From QHXQ01 sp963788965 (GTDB lineage Bacteria; Acidobacteriota; Blastocatellia; Pyrinomonadales; Pyrinomonadaceae): 64,000 bases of DNA. The notes under the pieces are model-generated. The model saw nothing but the letters and a program-made list of their open reading frames with translations, searched no databases and was not told where the DNA came from. The stretch covers positions 1,364,001 to 1,428,000 of the forward strand of contig CAWBIK010000005.1 of NCBI GenBank assembly GCA_963788965.1. Reading direction: 5' to 3'. The position numbers and the translations under genes were made by a program. Each line of letters begins with the position of its first letter. Position 1 is the first letter of the stretch. Below are positions 36,635 to 44,823 of the stretch, piece by piece.

Positions 36635-36997
36635 TACACACCTCCTAAAATCGTTTTGCACATGGTTAAGCTACGCTGCGGCGCGCAGGTTAATTTGCAG
36701 GTTGAACCCCCGGTTCTACGTTGACGCAGGGCGCGTCGGGGACTGACTTGAATCGTCACGAAAGTGTAACGCGCCCTGTCATGTGCGTCAAGAGTCATGA
36801 TGAACGACGGGCGCGGCAGGCTGAATGAAAAGCTGTCAGTCGCAGAAATGTTTGTTATTGGTTTTGTTATTGAGCATTTGTTATTTGCTATTCGTTACCT
36901 GATCAAGTCTGCTCGGCAAGTGGCACTGATGGTCGCAGCAATGCTGATAACAACTAGCCAATAACAAATGATTAATAACAACTAACCACCAACAATT
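36635..36997. other. Intergenic region between carD and phoR
   Basis: Beyond the carD promoter, bases 36835-37000 are mostly AT-rich heptamer units (GTTATTG, CATTTGT, TATTTGC on the left; ATAACAA, CTAGCCA, ATAACAA, CTAACCA, CCAACAA on the right). They can fold on themselves and may end the phoR transcript. No coding potential is seen. Confidence 0.55.
36763..36791 (-). promoter_or_regulatory. Sigma-70-type promoter of carD
   Basis: On the minus strand TTGACG (36791-36786) is followed by a 17-bp spacer and TACACT (36768-36763), a near-consensus arrangement. The leader to the GTG at 36634 would be about 120 nt. A 10-bp inverted repeat (CAGGGCGCGT / ACGCGCCCTG at 36727-36736 and 36769-36778) places one arm in the spacer and the other about 30 bp downstream. 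Confidence 0.6.
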
Positions 36998-38275
36998 TCA
37001 TTCTTCGTGCGGCAGTTCAATCGTGAAGGTCGAGCCTGTGCCGGGGGTTGATTGCACGGTTGCTTCGCCGCCGTGTGCGCGAGCGAGATGTTTGACGATG
37101 GCGAGTCCGAGGCCTGTGCCGCCGAGCGCGCGCGAGCGGGCGCGGTCAATACGATAGAAGCGTTCAAAGATACGCTTGATGTGTTCGGGCGTGATGCCTT
37201 CGCCGCTGTCCGTGACGGTGATGTGTGCGCGCCCGTCTTTCAGTTCGTGCGCGACGGCGACGCGCCCGCCCGCACGGTTGAACTTGATCGCGTTGTCGGT
37301 CAAGTTCGTCAACATCTGTTCTAACAAGCGCGCGTCCGCCTGCACGACTACGCCGGCCGCGACCTCATTGATCAATGCAACTTCGCGTTCGGCTGCGCGC
37401 GCGGCCACAGCCGTTAGCACGTCTTGTACCAGCCCGTGCAGGTGAACGGGCGCACGCTCAACCGGCACTGTGCCTGCTTCGATGGCCGACAGTTCGAGTA
37501 TGTCGTCAATGAGGTTGTGCATGCGCGCGGCGTTGCGGTCGATGATCGAGAGGAAGCGGCGATTGTGCGCGGGGTCGTCGAGCGCGCCTTCGTCGAGCGT
37601 TTCGACGAACGTGCGGATCGCTGTCAAGGGCGTGCGTAGTTCGTGCGAGACGTTGGAGAGAAATTCTTGCCGCACGCGCTCCAAGCGTTCAAGGCGCGTG
37701 ATGTCGAAGAAGACGCCGATTGCGCCACGCGCCGCACCCGCGCGCGGCTCGAAGGGCGCGACCCGCAGATCGAACGCGCGCCGATCCGTCTCGGTCGTCT
37801 CGACCTTCGCTTCGACAATCTCGCCGCGCAGCAGCGCCGCGCTGAACGCATTCAGAATGGCCGGGTTGCGCGTCAACTCGGTCAGGCGGCGCGTGTTCAG
37901 CGACGCATCACGGCCTGCACCGAAGACTTCGCCCGCCGCGCGGTTCGACAACAGCACGCGCATGTCCGCGTCCAACACCAGCAGCCCTTCGCGCATGCTG
38001 TGAAGCATCGCTTCAAGCAACTCGTGCGCGGGCAGCGCCGCATTCAAACTCGTGGCCACGGCCCTAGCCACCTGACGCGCATCTCCCTGTCCACTCAATG
38101 CAGGCGGGGTTGGCAACGGCACACACGCGCGCGCCCCGGCCCACGCCCACGCCGCACCCGCGCCCGCCAGCGCACAACCGAGCGCAAGTACGGCCACGCC
38201 CGGTTGGCGCGGCAACAACGCCAACGCGACCAGCGCCACCACGCCGCACAGGACCAACGATAAAACCACGCGCAT
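36998..38275 (-). CDS. phoR: Phosphate-regulon sensor histidine kinase PhoR
   Basis: 425 residues. Two membrane helices lie at the N-terminus (about 4-22 and 26-48), a PAS domain at about 90-195, the dimerisation/phosphoacceptor motif SHELRTPLTAI with His211, and an ATPase domain with NLTDNAIKF, DSGEGI and GGTGLGLAIVKHLARAHGG. It phosphorylates PhoB under phosphate limitation. The start is ATG 38275. Further upstream the frame only translates repeat DNA (residues LVTCHLSLVT), so the longer form is rejected. It is the last gene of the pst-pho cluster. Confidence 0.9.
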   Translation of the reverse strand: MRVVLSLVLCGVVALVALALLPRQPGVAVLALGCALAGAGAAWAWAGARACVPLPTPPALSGQGDARQVARAVATSLNAALPAHELLEAMLHSMREGLLVLDADMRVLLSNRAAGEVFGAGRDASLNTRRLTELTRNPAILNAFSAALLRGEIVEAKVETTETDRRAFDLRVAPFEPRAGAARGAIGVFFDITRLERLERVRQEFLSNVSHELRTPLTAIRTFVETLDEGALDDPAHNRRFLSIIDRNAARMHNLIDDILELSAIEAGTVPVERAPVHLHGLVQDVLTAVAARAAEREVALINEVAAGVVVQADARLLEQMLTNLTDNAIKFNRAGGRVAVAHELKDGRAHITVTDSGEGITPEHIKRIFERFYRIDRARSRALGGTGLGLAIVKHLARAHGGEATVQSTPGTGSTFTIELPHEE

Positions 38276-38282
38276 AAAAAAA

Positions 38283-38450
38283 GCAGTGACCAGTGACAGG
38301 TGACAAGTGACGAGCAAGCAGATCGTAAATCGTAAATCGTGAATCGTAAATAGAAGGGCAGGCAGTTTCTATTTACGATTCACGATTTACAGCTTGTCCC
38401 GCGTCCCGCGTCACTGGTCACTGACCTGATCGCTTGTCACTGCTCTTGCG
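38283..38450. repeat. Nested heptamer repeats between phoB and phoR
   Basis: An inner perfect 24-bp inverted repeat (38332-38355 and 38367-38390, unit ATCGTAA) is enclosed by an outer pair built from GTGACAA units (38283-38317 and about 38391-38444). The right outer arm runs into the 3' end of phoB and the left outer arm lies just before the phoR start codon. This makes a 135-bp gap inside an otherwise tight operon. Confidence 0.7.
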
Positions 38451-39127
38451 CTGCCGACGAAGCGGTAGCCGACGCCGACGACCGTTTCGATGCAGTCGCC
38501 GCACGCGCCGAGCTTCTGGCGCAGGCGGCGTATGTGTACGTCGAGCGTGCGCGAGTCGCCGTAGTACTCGTAGCCCCAAACGTTGTCGAGAATTTGTTGG
38601 CGCGTGGCCACACGCCCGCCCGTCTTAGCCAGCATTTCAAGCAGCGCGAACTCTTTGCGCGTGAGTTTTATGCTAGTGCCATCGCAGACGACGCGCATGT
38701 CGGCGAAATCAATCGAGAGCCGGCCGTCCGTGTAACTCGGCACGTCGCCCGCGTCCACGCGACGCATGACGGCGCGCACGCGGGCCAGCAGTTCGCGCAC
38801 GGAGAAAGGTTTCGTGATGTAATCGTCCGCGCCGAGGTCCAGACCCGCAACGCGGTCGGCCTCGGCCGTGCGCGCCGTGAGCATGATGATGGGCGTGCGG
38901 CGCGTCGCCGGTTCACGGCGCAAGCGGCGGCATAGCTCCGTGCCGCTCATGCCCGGCAGCATCAGATCGAGGATGATGAGCGCGGGCGGGCGGCGCGCGT
39001 CGAGCGCGGCCGTCAAGCCCTGTTCGCCCGTCAACGCTACCACGGCCTCCAATCCTTCGCGGGCCAGATTGAACCGCAACCCTTCGGCGATGTCCGGGTC
39101 GTCTTCGACGATGAGCACAAGCTTCAT
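38411..39127 (-). CDS. phoB: Phosphate-regulon response regulator PhoB
   Basis: 238 residues. The receiver domain has acidic residues Asp9/Asp10, phospho-acceptor Asp54 (LIILDLMLPG) and the conserved Lys in ITKPFS. An OmpR-type winged helix follows (LTRKEFALLEMLAKTGG, SRTLDVHIRRLRQKLG, VVGVGYRF). It binds pho boxes such as those before pstS. The start is ATG 39127; upstream codons only translate repeat DNA. The last ten residues (AVTSDQVSDQ) are also written by the GTGACAA-type repeat, so the native tail seems to have been replaced or extended. Confidence 0.92.
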   Translation of the reverse strand: MKLVLIVEDDPDIAEGLRFNLAREGLEAVVALTGEQGLTAALDARRPPALIILDLMLPGMSGTELCRRLRREPATRRTPIIMLTARTAEADRVAGLDLGADDYITKPFSVRELLARVRAVMRRVDAGDVPSYTDGRLSIDFADMRVVCDGTSIKLTRKEFALLEMLAKTGGRVATRQQILDNVWGYEYYGDSRTLDVHIRRLRQKLGACGDCIETVVGVGYRFVGSARAVTSDQVSDQ

Positions 39128-39133
39128 AAAGTT

Positions 39134-39228
39134 AATTGCGGAATGCGGCCTTCGGAATGCGGATTGACTGAATAACATGCTCGGCTATTTTATTCCGCAA
39201 TCCGCAATCCGCATTCATCATTCCTAGT
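39134..39228. repeat. Heptamer-unit repeat (TGCGGAA/TTCCGCA family)
   Basis: In phase 7-base units TTGCGGA, ATGCGGC, CTTCGGA, ATGCGGA on the left and TTCCGCA, ATCCGCA, ATCCGCA, TTCATCA on the right give an imperfect inverted repeat between phoU and phoB. It is the same family as the hairpin at 20013-20092. Confidence 0.65.
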
Positions 39229-39886
39229 TGCTGTGTTTGATGAACGCGGCCTCGGTCATGTAAACCGTCAGTTCGCAGATGTCGGTGGCATAGTCGCCGA
39301 TGCGTTCGATGTGTTTGGCGACAAAGAGCAGGCGCGCGGCCCGCGTCGTCGTGTCGGGCGCGCGCGTCATCAGTTTAATCAAGTCGTGGAAGATGCGGTC
39401 GTAGAGTAGATCGATCTCGTCGTCGCGTTCGATCAGCGCGCGCGCTGCCGCCGCGTCGCCGGAGGTGAAAGCGTCGAGCGCGGCGCGCAGCATCGCCGCC
39501 GCGTGCTCAGCCATGAGCGGCAGATCAACATAACTTTCGGCCAGCAACGGCTCGTCGTTCAAGTCGAGCGCGGCGCGGGCGATGTTGCAGGCGTGATCGG
39601 CGATGCGTTCGAGTATGGGCGTGATCTTGGCGACCGCGACGACGAAGCGCAGGTCGCGCGCGGCCGGTTGCCGCAGCGCCAGCACGTCGATGCAGAGACG
39701 GTCGATCTCGACTTCGAGTTGATCGATGCGGTCGTCGTTACGTAAGACTTCTTGCGCGGCCGCCGAGTCGCGTGCGACGAGCGCATGCGTGGCGCGCGCG
39801 AGCGCCACTTCCGTCTCGCCGCCCAAGAGCAGCATGCGGTTGCGCAAAGATTCTAGGTCAACGTCGAGTGGTCTATGCAATTCCAT
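39224..39886 (-). CDS. phoU: Phosphate-specific transport regulator PhoU
   Basis: 220 residues, made of two three-helix PhoU repeats: LRNRMLLLGGETEVALARATHALVARD in the first and AEHAAAMLRAALDAFTSGD in the second, each with a metal-binding E/DxxxD-like motif (ILERIADHACNIA and HIERIGDYATDIC). PhoU mediates signalling from the Pst transporter to PhoR. It lies downstream of pstB on the same strand. Confidence 0.92.
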   Translation of the reverse strand: MELHRPLDVDLESLRNRMLLLGGETEVALARATHALVARDSAAAQEVLRNDDRIDQLEVEIDRLCIDVLALRQPAARDLRFVVAVAKITPILERIADHACNIARAALDLNDEPLLAESYVDLPLMAEHAAAMLRAALDAFTSGDAAAARALIERDDEIDLLYDRIFHDLIKLMTRAPDTTTRAARLLFVAKHIERIGDYATDICELTVYMTEAAFIKHSN

Positions 39887-39977
39887 AAAACAGTTTTCAG
39901 TTATGAGTTGTTAACGATTAGCGCGCAACCCTACACACCGGCCGACAACTTAACATTGACAACGCGACGCCGACGCA

Positions 39978-40820
39978 TCAACCGAACCGGCCCGTGATGT
40001 AGTCTTCGGTTAACTTCTCGTCGGGCGCGGTGAACATCTTGTCGGTCGGGTTGACCTCGACGAGTTTGCCCAACCAGAAGAAGGCCGTGCGGTCGGAGAC
40101 GCGCGCCGCCTGCTGCATGTTGTGCGTCACGATTACGATTGTATATTGCTGCTTCAATTCGACGATCAACTCTTCGATCTTCTGCGTCGCAATCGGGTCG
40201 AGGGCGGACGCCGGCTCGTCCATCAACAACACTTCGGGGCGCACCGCCAACGCGCGCGCGATACATAAACGCTGCTGCTGCCCGCCCGACAAACTCAGGG
40301 CCGATGACTTTAACCGATCCTTCACCTCAGTCCACAACGCCGCATCTTCCAACGCGGCCTGCACGCGCTCTTGCAGTTCGACTTTACCGTTCACCAACCT
40401 GTTAATACGCAGCCCATACGCGACGTTATCGAAGATCGACTTCGGGAACGGGTTCGACTTTTGAAAGACCATGCCGACCTTGCGGCGTAAGGCGACGACA
40501 TCCGTGCCGGGCGCATAGATGTCGTGCCCGTCGATCAAGACTTGCCCGGCGGCGCGTGCGCCCGGAATTGTGTCGTTCATCCGGTTGAGCGTGCGCAGGA
40601 ACGTGGACTTGCCACAGCCCGACGGGCCGATGAGCGCCATCACGATCCGTTCGGGCATGTCGAGCGCGATGTTATGGAGCGCCTGCGTGCTGCCGTAATA
40701 AAAATTCAGATCGCGCGCGCTGACCTTCACAGGCGCGGGCGCGGACACAGACGGCGCGGCGGCGCGGTCGCGGCTGACTTCCGGCTTAAGTGGTGTCGGC
40801 GCTCTCATCGTAGTAGCCAT
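39978..40820 (-). CDS. pstB: Phosphate ABC transporter ATP-binding protein PstB
   Basis: 280 residues from the chosen ATG at 40820. Walker A GPSGCGKST is at 65-73, followed by FLRTLNRMNDTIPGAR, the signature LSGGQQQRLCIARALAV and Walker B VLLMDEPASALDP. A 30-residue Ala/Pro-rich head precedes the ATPase core. It couples ATP hydrolysis to phosphate import through PstAC. Confidence 0.95.
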   Translation of the reverse strand: MATTMRAPTPLKPEVSRDRAAAPSVSAPAPVKVSARDLNFYYGSTQALHNIALDMPERIVMALIGPSGCGKSTFLRTLNRMNDTIPGARAAGQVLIDGHDIYAPGTDVVALRRKVGMVFQKSNPFPKSIFDNVAYGLRINRLVNGKVELQERVQAALEDAALWTEVKDRLKSSALSLSGGQQQRLCIARALAVRPEVLLMDEPASALDPIATQKIEELIVELKQQYTIVIVTHNMQQAARVSDRTAFFWLGKLVEVNPTDKMFTAPDEKLTEDYITGRFG

Positions 40821-40869
40821 AACAAATACTTGTTTGCGATCAGGGATCAACCTCGGCCGGTCGCTTGTG

Positions 40870-41712
40870 TCAAAACTTCTTCCGCGTAAAGAAGCGGACG
40901 ACGATATTGATGATCAGAATCAATGTCATCAACACCAACGTCGCCGCCCACGCCTGCGCGTGCCACTCGTCATACGGCGAGATCGCATAGTTGTAAATCT
41001 GCACCGTCAAACTGGCCGTCGGTTGATCGAGATAGACGTTGAAGAAGCGACTGCCAAAGGCCGTGAACAACAAGGGCGCAGTCTCGCCCGACACGCGCGC
41101 CACGGCGAGCATCGCGCCCGTCGCAATGCCCGACGCGGCCGCCGGCAGCACCACGCCGAGCGTGACGCGCCATTGCGGCGCACCTAAAGCCAACGCGCCC
41201 TCGCGCAGACTATGCGGCACGAGGCGCAGCATCTCTTCCGTCGTGCGCGCCACCACCGGCAGCATGATGCACGCCAGCGCCACACCGCCCGCCAGTGCCG
41301 AGAACTGTTTCAACGGCACGACGATGATCGTATAGACGAAAACGCCGACGACGATGGACGGAATGCCCGTCAGCGTGTCGGCCAGAAAGCGCACCAACTG
41401 ACCGAAGCGCCCGCCGCCGAACTCCGCCAGATAAATTCCGGCCGCGATGCCCAGCGGCAACCCGACGACGGACGCCAGTGCGAGCAGCAAGAGTGTGCCC
41501 ACGATGGCGTTGCCGATGCCGCCACCCTCGCCCACCGGCTTCGGCGTGTCCACCAAGAACTGCCAACTGAGCGCGCTCACACCCTGCCACGCGATGTAGC
41601 CGAGGATGAGCACCAGCAAGCCGACGGCGACGAAGGCACAAGCGGCCGTCAGCATCGTCATCACGGCGCTGGTCGCTTGCCGACGATTGAAGTGTTGAGC
41701 CGAAGCACTCAT
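40870..41712 (-). CDS. pstA: Phosphate ABC transporter permease PstA
   Basis: 280 residues from ATG 41712, with six membrane helices. GIGNAIVGTLLLLALASVVG, LAEFGGGRFGQLVRFLADTL and GIPSIVVGVFVYTIIV are typical, with the ABC-coupling EAA-like loop at LREGALALGAPQWRVTLGVV. The frame stays open 570 bp upstream of the start, but that part lies inside pstC in another frame. The gap to pstC is 8 bp. Confidence 0.93.
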   Translation of the reverse strand: MSASAQHFNRRQATSAVMTMLTAACAFVAVGLLVLILGYIAWQGVSALSWQFLVDTPKPVGEGGGIGNAIVGTLLLLALASVVGLPLGIAAGIYLAEFGGGRFGQLVRFLADTLTGIPSIVVGVFVYTIIVVPLKQFSALAGGVALACIMLPVVARTTEEMLRLVPHSLREGALALGAPQWRVTLGVVLPAAASGIATGAMLAVARVSGETAPLLFTAFGSRFFNVYLDQPTASLTVQIYNYAISPYDEWHAQAWAATLVLMTLILIINIVVRFFTRKKF

Positions 41713-41720
41713 AAAAACGA

Positions 41721-42740
41721 TCAAGCGCGCGCCATGCCGCTCGTCGAGCGCGTCACGCTCCACACCAGCAGGCGCGCGGCGGCGTTCACGACGAAGGTGA
41801 CGAGGAACAGAATCAAACCCAACTCGACCAGCGCGCTTAAATAAATATCCCCGGTCGCTTCCGTAAACTCGTTGGCGATAACCGAGGCGATGGTGTACGA
41901 CGGCTCGAACAAGGACGCGCTGATCTGCGGGCGGTTGCCGATGACCATCGTGACGGCCATCGTCTCGCCGATGGCTCGACCCAAGCCGAGTATGATCGCG
42001 CCCGCGATGCCGGGGCCGCCGTTCGCTAAGACGACGCGCGTTGTCTCCCACTTCGTCGCGCCCAGAGCGAGCGCGGCCTCGCGTTGCGTCGTCGGCACGG
42101 CCGCCAACACGTCGCGCACGACCGCCGAGATGATCGGCGTGATCATGATGGCGAGGATGATGCCGCCGGTCAGCATGCCGATGCCGTTGGCAGGACCTTG
42201 AAAGAGCGGCAGCCAGCCAAAGTAATGTGCCAGCGGCGGCTCGATATGTTCGCGCACGACGGGCGCGAGCACGAAGATGCCCCACAGCCCATAGACGACC
42301 GAGGGAATGGCGGCGAGTAGTTCAACTAAAAATGTGATCGGGCGCGCGAGGCGACGCGGCGCTTGCTCGACGAGGAAGACGGCGACGCCCAAAGAGAGCG
42401 GCACGCTGATCAGCAGCGCCAAGAGCGACGAGACGATAGTGCCGTAGATAAAGGGCAGCGCGCCGAAGCGGCCCGAAACCGGATTCCACTCGCTGCTCGT
42501 CAAAAAGCCGAAGCCGAACGTGCCGAGCGCGAGGCGCGAGCGGGCCGCCATTGCCGTGATCATCGCTCCGACCAACAACAAGACGATGAACGCGCTGGCA
42601 AACAGCAGCGTGCGAAACACGGCGTCGCCCGCATTACCTGTTGGTGATAGCACGCGTTTGAAGTTCCAAGCGCGCGCCGTTGCGCCGTACTCAACAGCGG
42701 GGCCGGGCAATGTTGGTTGCGCTGGTTGCGGGTTTTGCAT
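41721..42740 (-). CDS. pstC: Phosphate ABC transporter permease PstC
   Basis: 339 residues. A 40-residue cytoplasmic head precedes six membrane helices. FLTSSEWNPVSGRFGALPFI and YGTIVSSLLALLISVPLSLG are PstC signatures, and the coupling loop is QREAALALGATKWETTRVV. It forms the channel with PstA. pstS lies 110 bp upstream on the same strand. Confidence 0.94.
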   Translation of the reverse strand: MQNPQPAQPTLPGPAVEYGATARAWNFKRVLSPTGNAGDAVFRTLLFASAFIVLLLVGAMITAMAARSRLALGTFGFGFLTSSEWNPVSGRFGALPFIYGTIVSSLLALLISVPLSLGVAVFLVEQAPRRLARPITFLVELLAAIPSVVYGLWGIFVLAPVVREHIEPPLAHYFGWLPLFQGPANGIGMLTGGIILAIMITPIISAVVRDVLAAVPTTQREAALALGATKWETTRVVLANGGPGIAGAIILGLGRAIGETMAVTMVIGNRPQISASLFEPSYTIASVIANEFTEATGDIYLSALVELGLILFLVTFVVNAAARLLVWSVTRSTSGMARA

Positions 42741-42851
42741 GAGAGCAAAGGCGACTGATGAACGCGGCCCGATGAGTTAGAAAAAATCGGTGCTATCGTC
42801 TATTCGTCAAGCATCGTGTTATGTCAGCAAGCATCGTTGCGCGTTCAACTT

Positions 42852-43952
42852 TTAACGTAGCGGTTGCCCGCCTGTTGTGATCGAGTTGAGCTTGGCTTCG
42901 GCCTGCTGCGCGATCTGTGTGGGGAGCGGTGCGAACTGCAACTCTCTGGCGTAGCTTGCGCCGTCGCGCAAGCCCCAACGGATGAAGTCCACAAGGGTCT
43001 TGCCCTTCGCGGCGTCCTTCTGTTCTTTGTAGACGAGCAAGTAGGTGTAACTAGCAATCGGATAAGCTTGCGCACCCGCGGCGTCGGTGATCGAGACGCG
43101 CAGATCGGCGGGCGTGACGGCGACCGACTCGGCTGCGGCGGCCGTCACCGCGTCGAGCGTCGCCGCGACGAAGTTGCCGGCCTTGTTCTTCAACAGCGCG
43201 ACGGGCAGCTTGTTCTGCGCGGCATAAATCTGTTCGACATAGCCGATGGTGTTGGGCGTCTGCTTGATCTGGCCCGTCACGCCTTCGTTGCCCTTCGCAC
43301 CGATGCCGACCGGCCAATCGACAGACTTGCCCGCGCCCGGCTTCTCTTTCCACGCGGGGCTGACCTTAGCAAGATAATCGGTGAAGACGGCGGTTGTGCC
43401 GCTGCCGTCGGCGCGGTGTACGACCGAGATGTCGGCGGCGGTTAAGCTGACGCCGGGATTGTCGGCCTTGATGCGCGCATCGTCCCAACGTTTGATCCGG
43501 CCGAGGAAGATGTCCGCGAGCACGTCGGGCGAGAAGCGCAACGTTTGCGTCGCGCCGGGTAGGTTGTAGGTGATGACGACCGCGCCGAGCACCGTCGGGA
43601 TGTGCAGGATTTCGCCGGGTGCTTTCTTCAATTCGTCGTCGCTCATCGGCGCATCGGACGCGCCGAAGTCAACCGTGCCGGCCTGTATCTGTTGGACGCC
43701 GAAGCCTGAGCCTTTCGACTGATAATCGATGCGCGCGTTCGGGTTGAGCTTGCCGTATTCGCTCAACCATTTCTGGTAGAGCGGGGCGGGGAAGGTCGCG
43801 CCCGCGCCTTGCAAACTGGTCGTGCCGCCGCTGCTGCCGGTCGTGCCCGACCCCGTGCCGCCGCGCTCACCGCTGCACGCGGCAAGTGCCAACAGCGCGC
43901 AGCACAACAAGAGCGCGGTCAGCGCGCGCGCACCCGTGACTGTAGGGAACAT
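42852..43952 (-). CDS. pstS: Periplasmic phosphate-binding lipoprotein PstS
   Basis: 366 residues. The signal ends in LLALAAC with the lipidated Cys at 26, followed by a Gly/Ser/Thr-rich linker. The phosphate-binding core has GAGATFPAPLYQKWL, DYQSKGSGFGVQQI, FGASDAPMSDDEL and HRADGSGTTAVFTDYL, which together supply the phosphate ligands. First gene of the phosphate operon. AGGAGAGG precedes the ATG, and a pho-box array with a -10 hexamer lies 43-126 bp upstream. Confidence 0.95.
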   Translation of the reverse strand: MFPTVTGARALTALLLCCALLALAACSGERGGTGSGTTGSSGGTTSLQGAGATFPAPLYQKWLSEYGKLNPNARIDYQSKGSGFGVQQIQAGTVDFGASDAPMSDDELKKAPGEILHIPTVLGAVVITYNLPGATQTLRFSPDVLADIFLGRIKRWDDARIKADNPGVSLTAADISVVHRADGSGTTAVFTDYLAKVSPAWKEKPGAGKSVDWPVGIGAKGNEGVTGQIKQTPNTIGYVEQIYAAQNKLPVALLKNKAGNFVAATLDAVTAAAAESVAVTPADLRVSITDAAGAQAYPIASYTYLLVYKEQKDAAKGKTLVDFIRWGLRDGASYARELQFAPLPTQIAQQAEAKLNSITTGGQPLR

Positions 43953-43995
43953 TGACTTGCCTCTCCTGAAATTGAGCTGGCCCCGGAAAGTGGTC

Positions 43996-44038
43996 AGGAT
44001 AGGCGGCGGGTGTTAACTCGAACTGAACGCGCGGTTAA
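43996..44038 (-). promoter_or_regulatory. PhoB-type promoter of pstS: three half-sites plus -10
   Basis: Minus-strand hexamers TTAACC (44038-44033), TTCAGT (44027-44022) and TTAACA (44016-44011) recur with an exact 11-bp period. The last is followed after 9 bp by TATCCT (44001-43996), a -10-like hexamer. A pho box replacing the -35 element about 10 bp upstream of -10 is the standard PhoB-activated layout. Confidence 0.65.
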
Positions 44039-44061
44039 TTTGGCGTGAATAATTTTGAAAG

Positions 44062-44078
44062 CGTTAACACGAAGTTAA
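44062..44078 (-). promoter_or_regulatory. Upstream pair of PhoB-like half-sites
   Basis: TTAACT (44078-44073) and TTAACG (44067-44062), again 11 bp apart, lie upstream of the main pstS operator. They may form an auxiliary PhoB site. Confidence 0.5.
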
Positions 44079-44113
44079 CCTGCGTTCGTAAATTAAGAGT
44101 GCGTAACAAACTT

Positions 44114-44142
44114 GTAGGGGCAGGGATAAGCCCTGCCCCTAC
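44114..44142. terminator. GC-rich hairpin, probable terminator or repeat
   Basis: GTAGGGGCAGGG and CCCTGCCCCTAC form a perfect 12-bp stem with an ATAAG loop. It lies 26 bp beyond the stop of the minus-strand DUF937 gene and upstream of the pstS operator, so it could end the DUF937 transcript. There is no U-tract. Confidence 0.5.
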
Positions 44143-44167
44143 GGAGAAGCGGTTACATGCGCTTGCT

Positions 44168-44700
44168 TTAGCTGTTCCGCCGGCCGGCAAGCTGGGACAT
44201 GGCGATGGCGAGCGCGGCCGCGCCGAGACCTTTAACGAGCGTCGGATGCTCGGCGTAGAAGTTGCTCATCGTGTCGATGATGGAAGGGTCTTTCTGTTCG
44301 GCGTGCGCGGCGAGTTCGGCCACGGCCTGTGGCGAGACTTGCGCCGCCACGTCGGGCGGCACTTCGGTCTGCCCGCCGCCGAGCAAGCCCGCCAGCCCCG
44401 ACGAGCCTTGCCGCGAGAGGACCTGCGAGACGATGGTTGGCCCCAGCGTGCCAATCAACGTGTTGAGTATGCCGGCGCGTTGTTGTCCGTTCGATTGCCC
44501 GAAGAGTTGTCCGAGCATCTGGTTGAAGGGCGGCGTCTGGTCCGAGCGAAACGCGGCCGCTAAGCCGTCGGCGACGGCCGACTGCGGCGCGGCCTGCGCG
44601 AACTGATCGAAATGTTCGTTTACTTGATCGGGCGCTTGTTGTTGCGCGCCCGCACCCGTGTACTGCTGCAACAACCCGCCCAGTTGATCCATCCAACTCA
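44168..44700 (-). CDS. DUF937 (YidB-like) protein
   Basis: About 177 residues. MSWMDQLGGLLQQY and DGLAAAFRSDQTPPFNQMLGQLFG with LNTLIGTLGPT match the DUF937/YidB family of small Gly/Gln-rich helical proteins. The function is unknown. The ATG at 44700 has AGGAAGGTG eight bases upstream. The C-terminus (HPTLVKGLGAAALAIAMSQL) is hydrophobic. Confidence 0.75.
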
Positions 44701-44823
44701 TAAAGTTTTCACCTTCCTGTGAAAGAGACATAAGGCCCACGCGCGTAGATGGGCGCGCAGGCGCATCGTTATCAGAATTACATTGCAGGGGAAGGCAGAG
44801 TTTACCGCATAAGTGCGGTTTGC

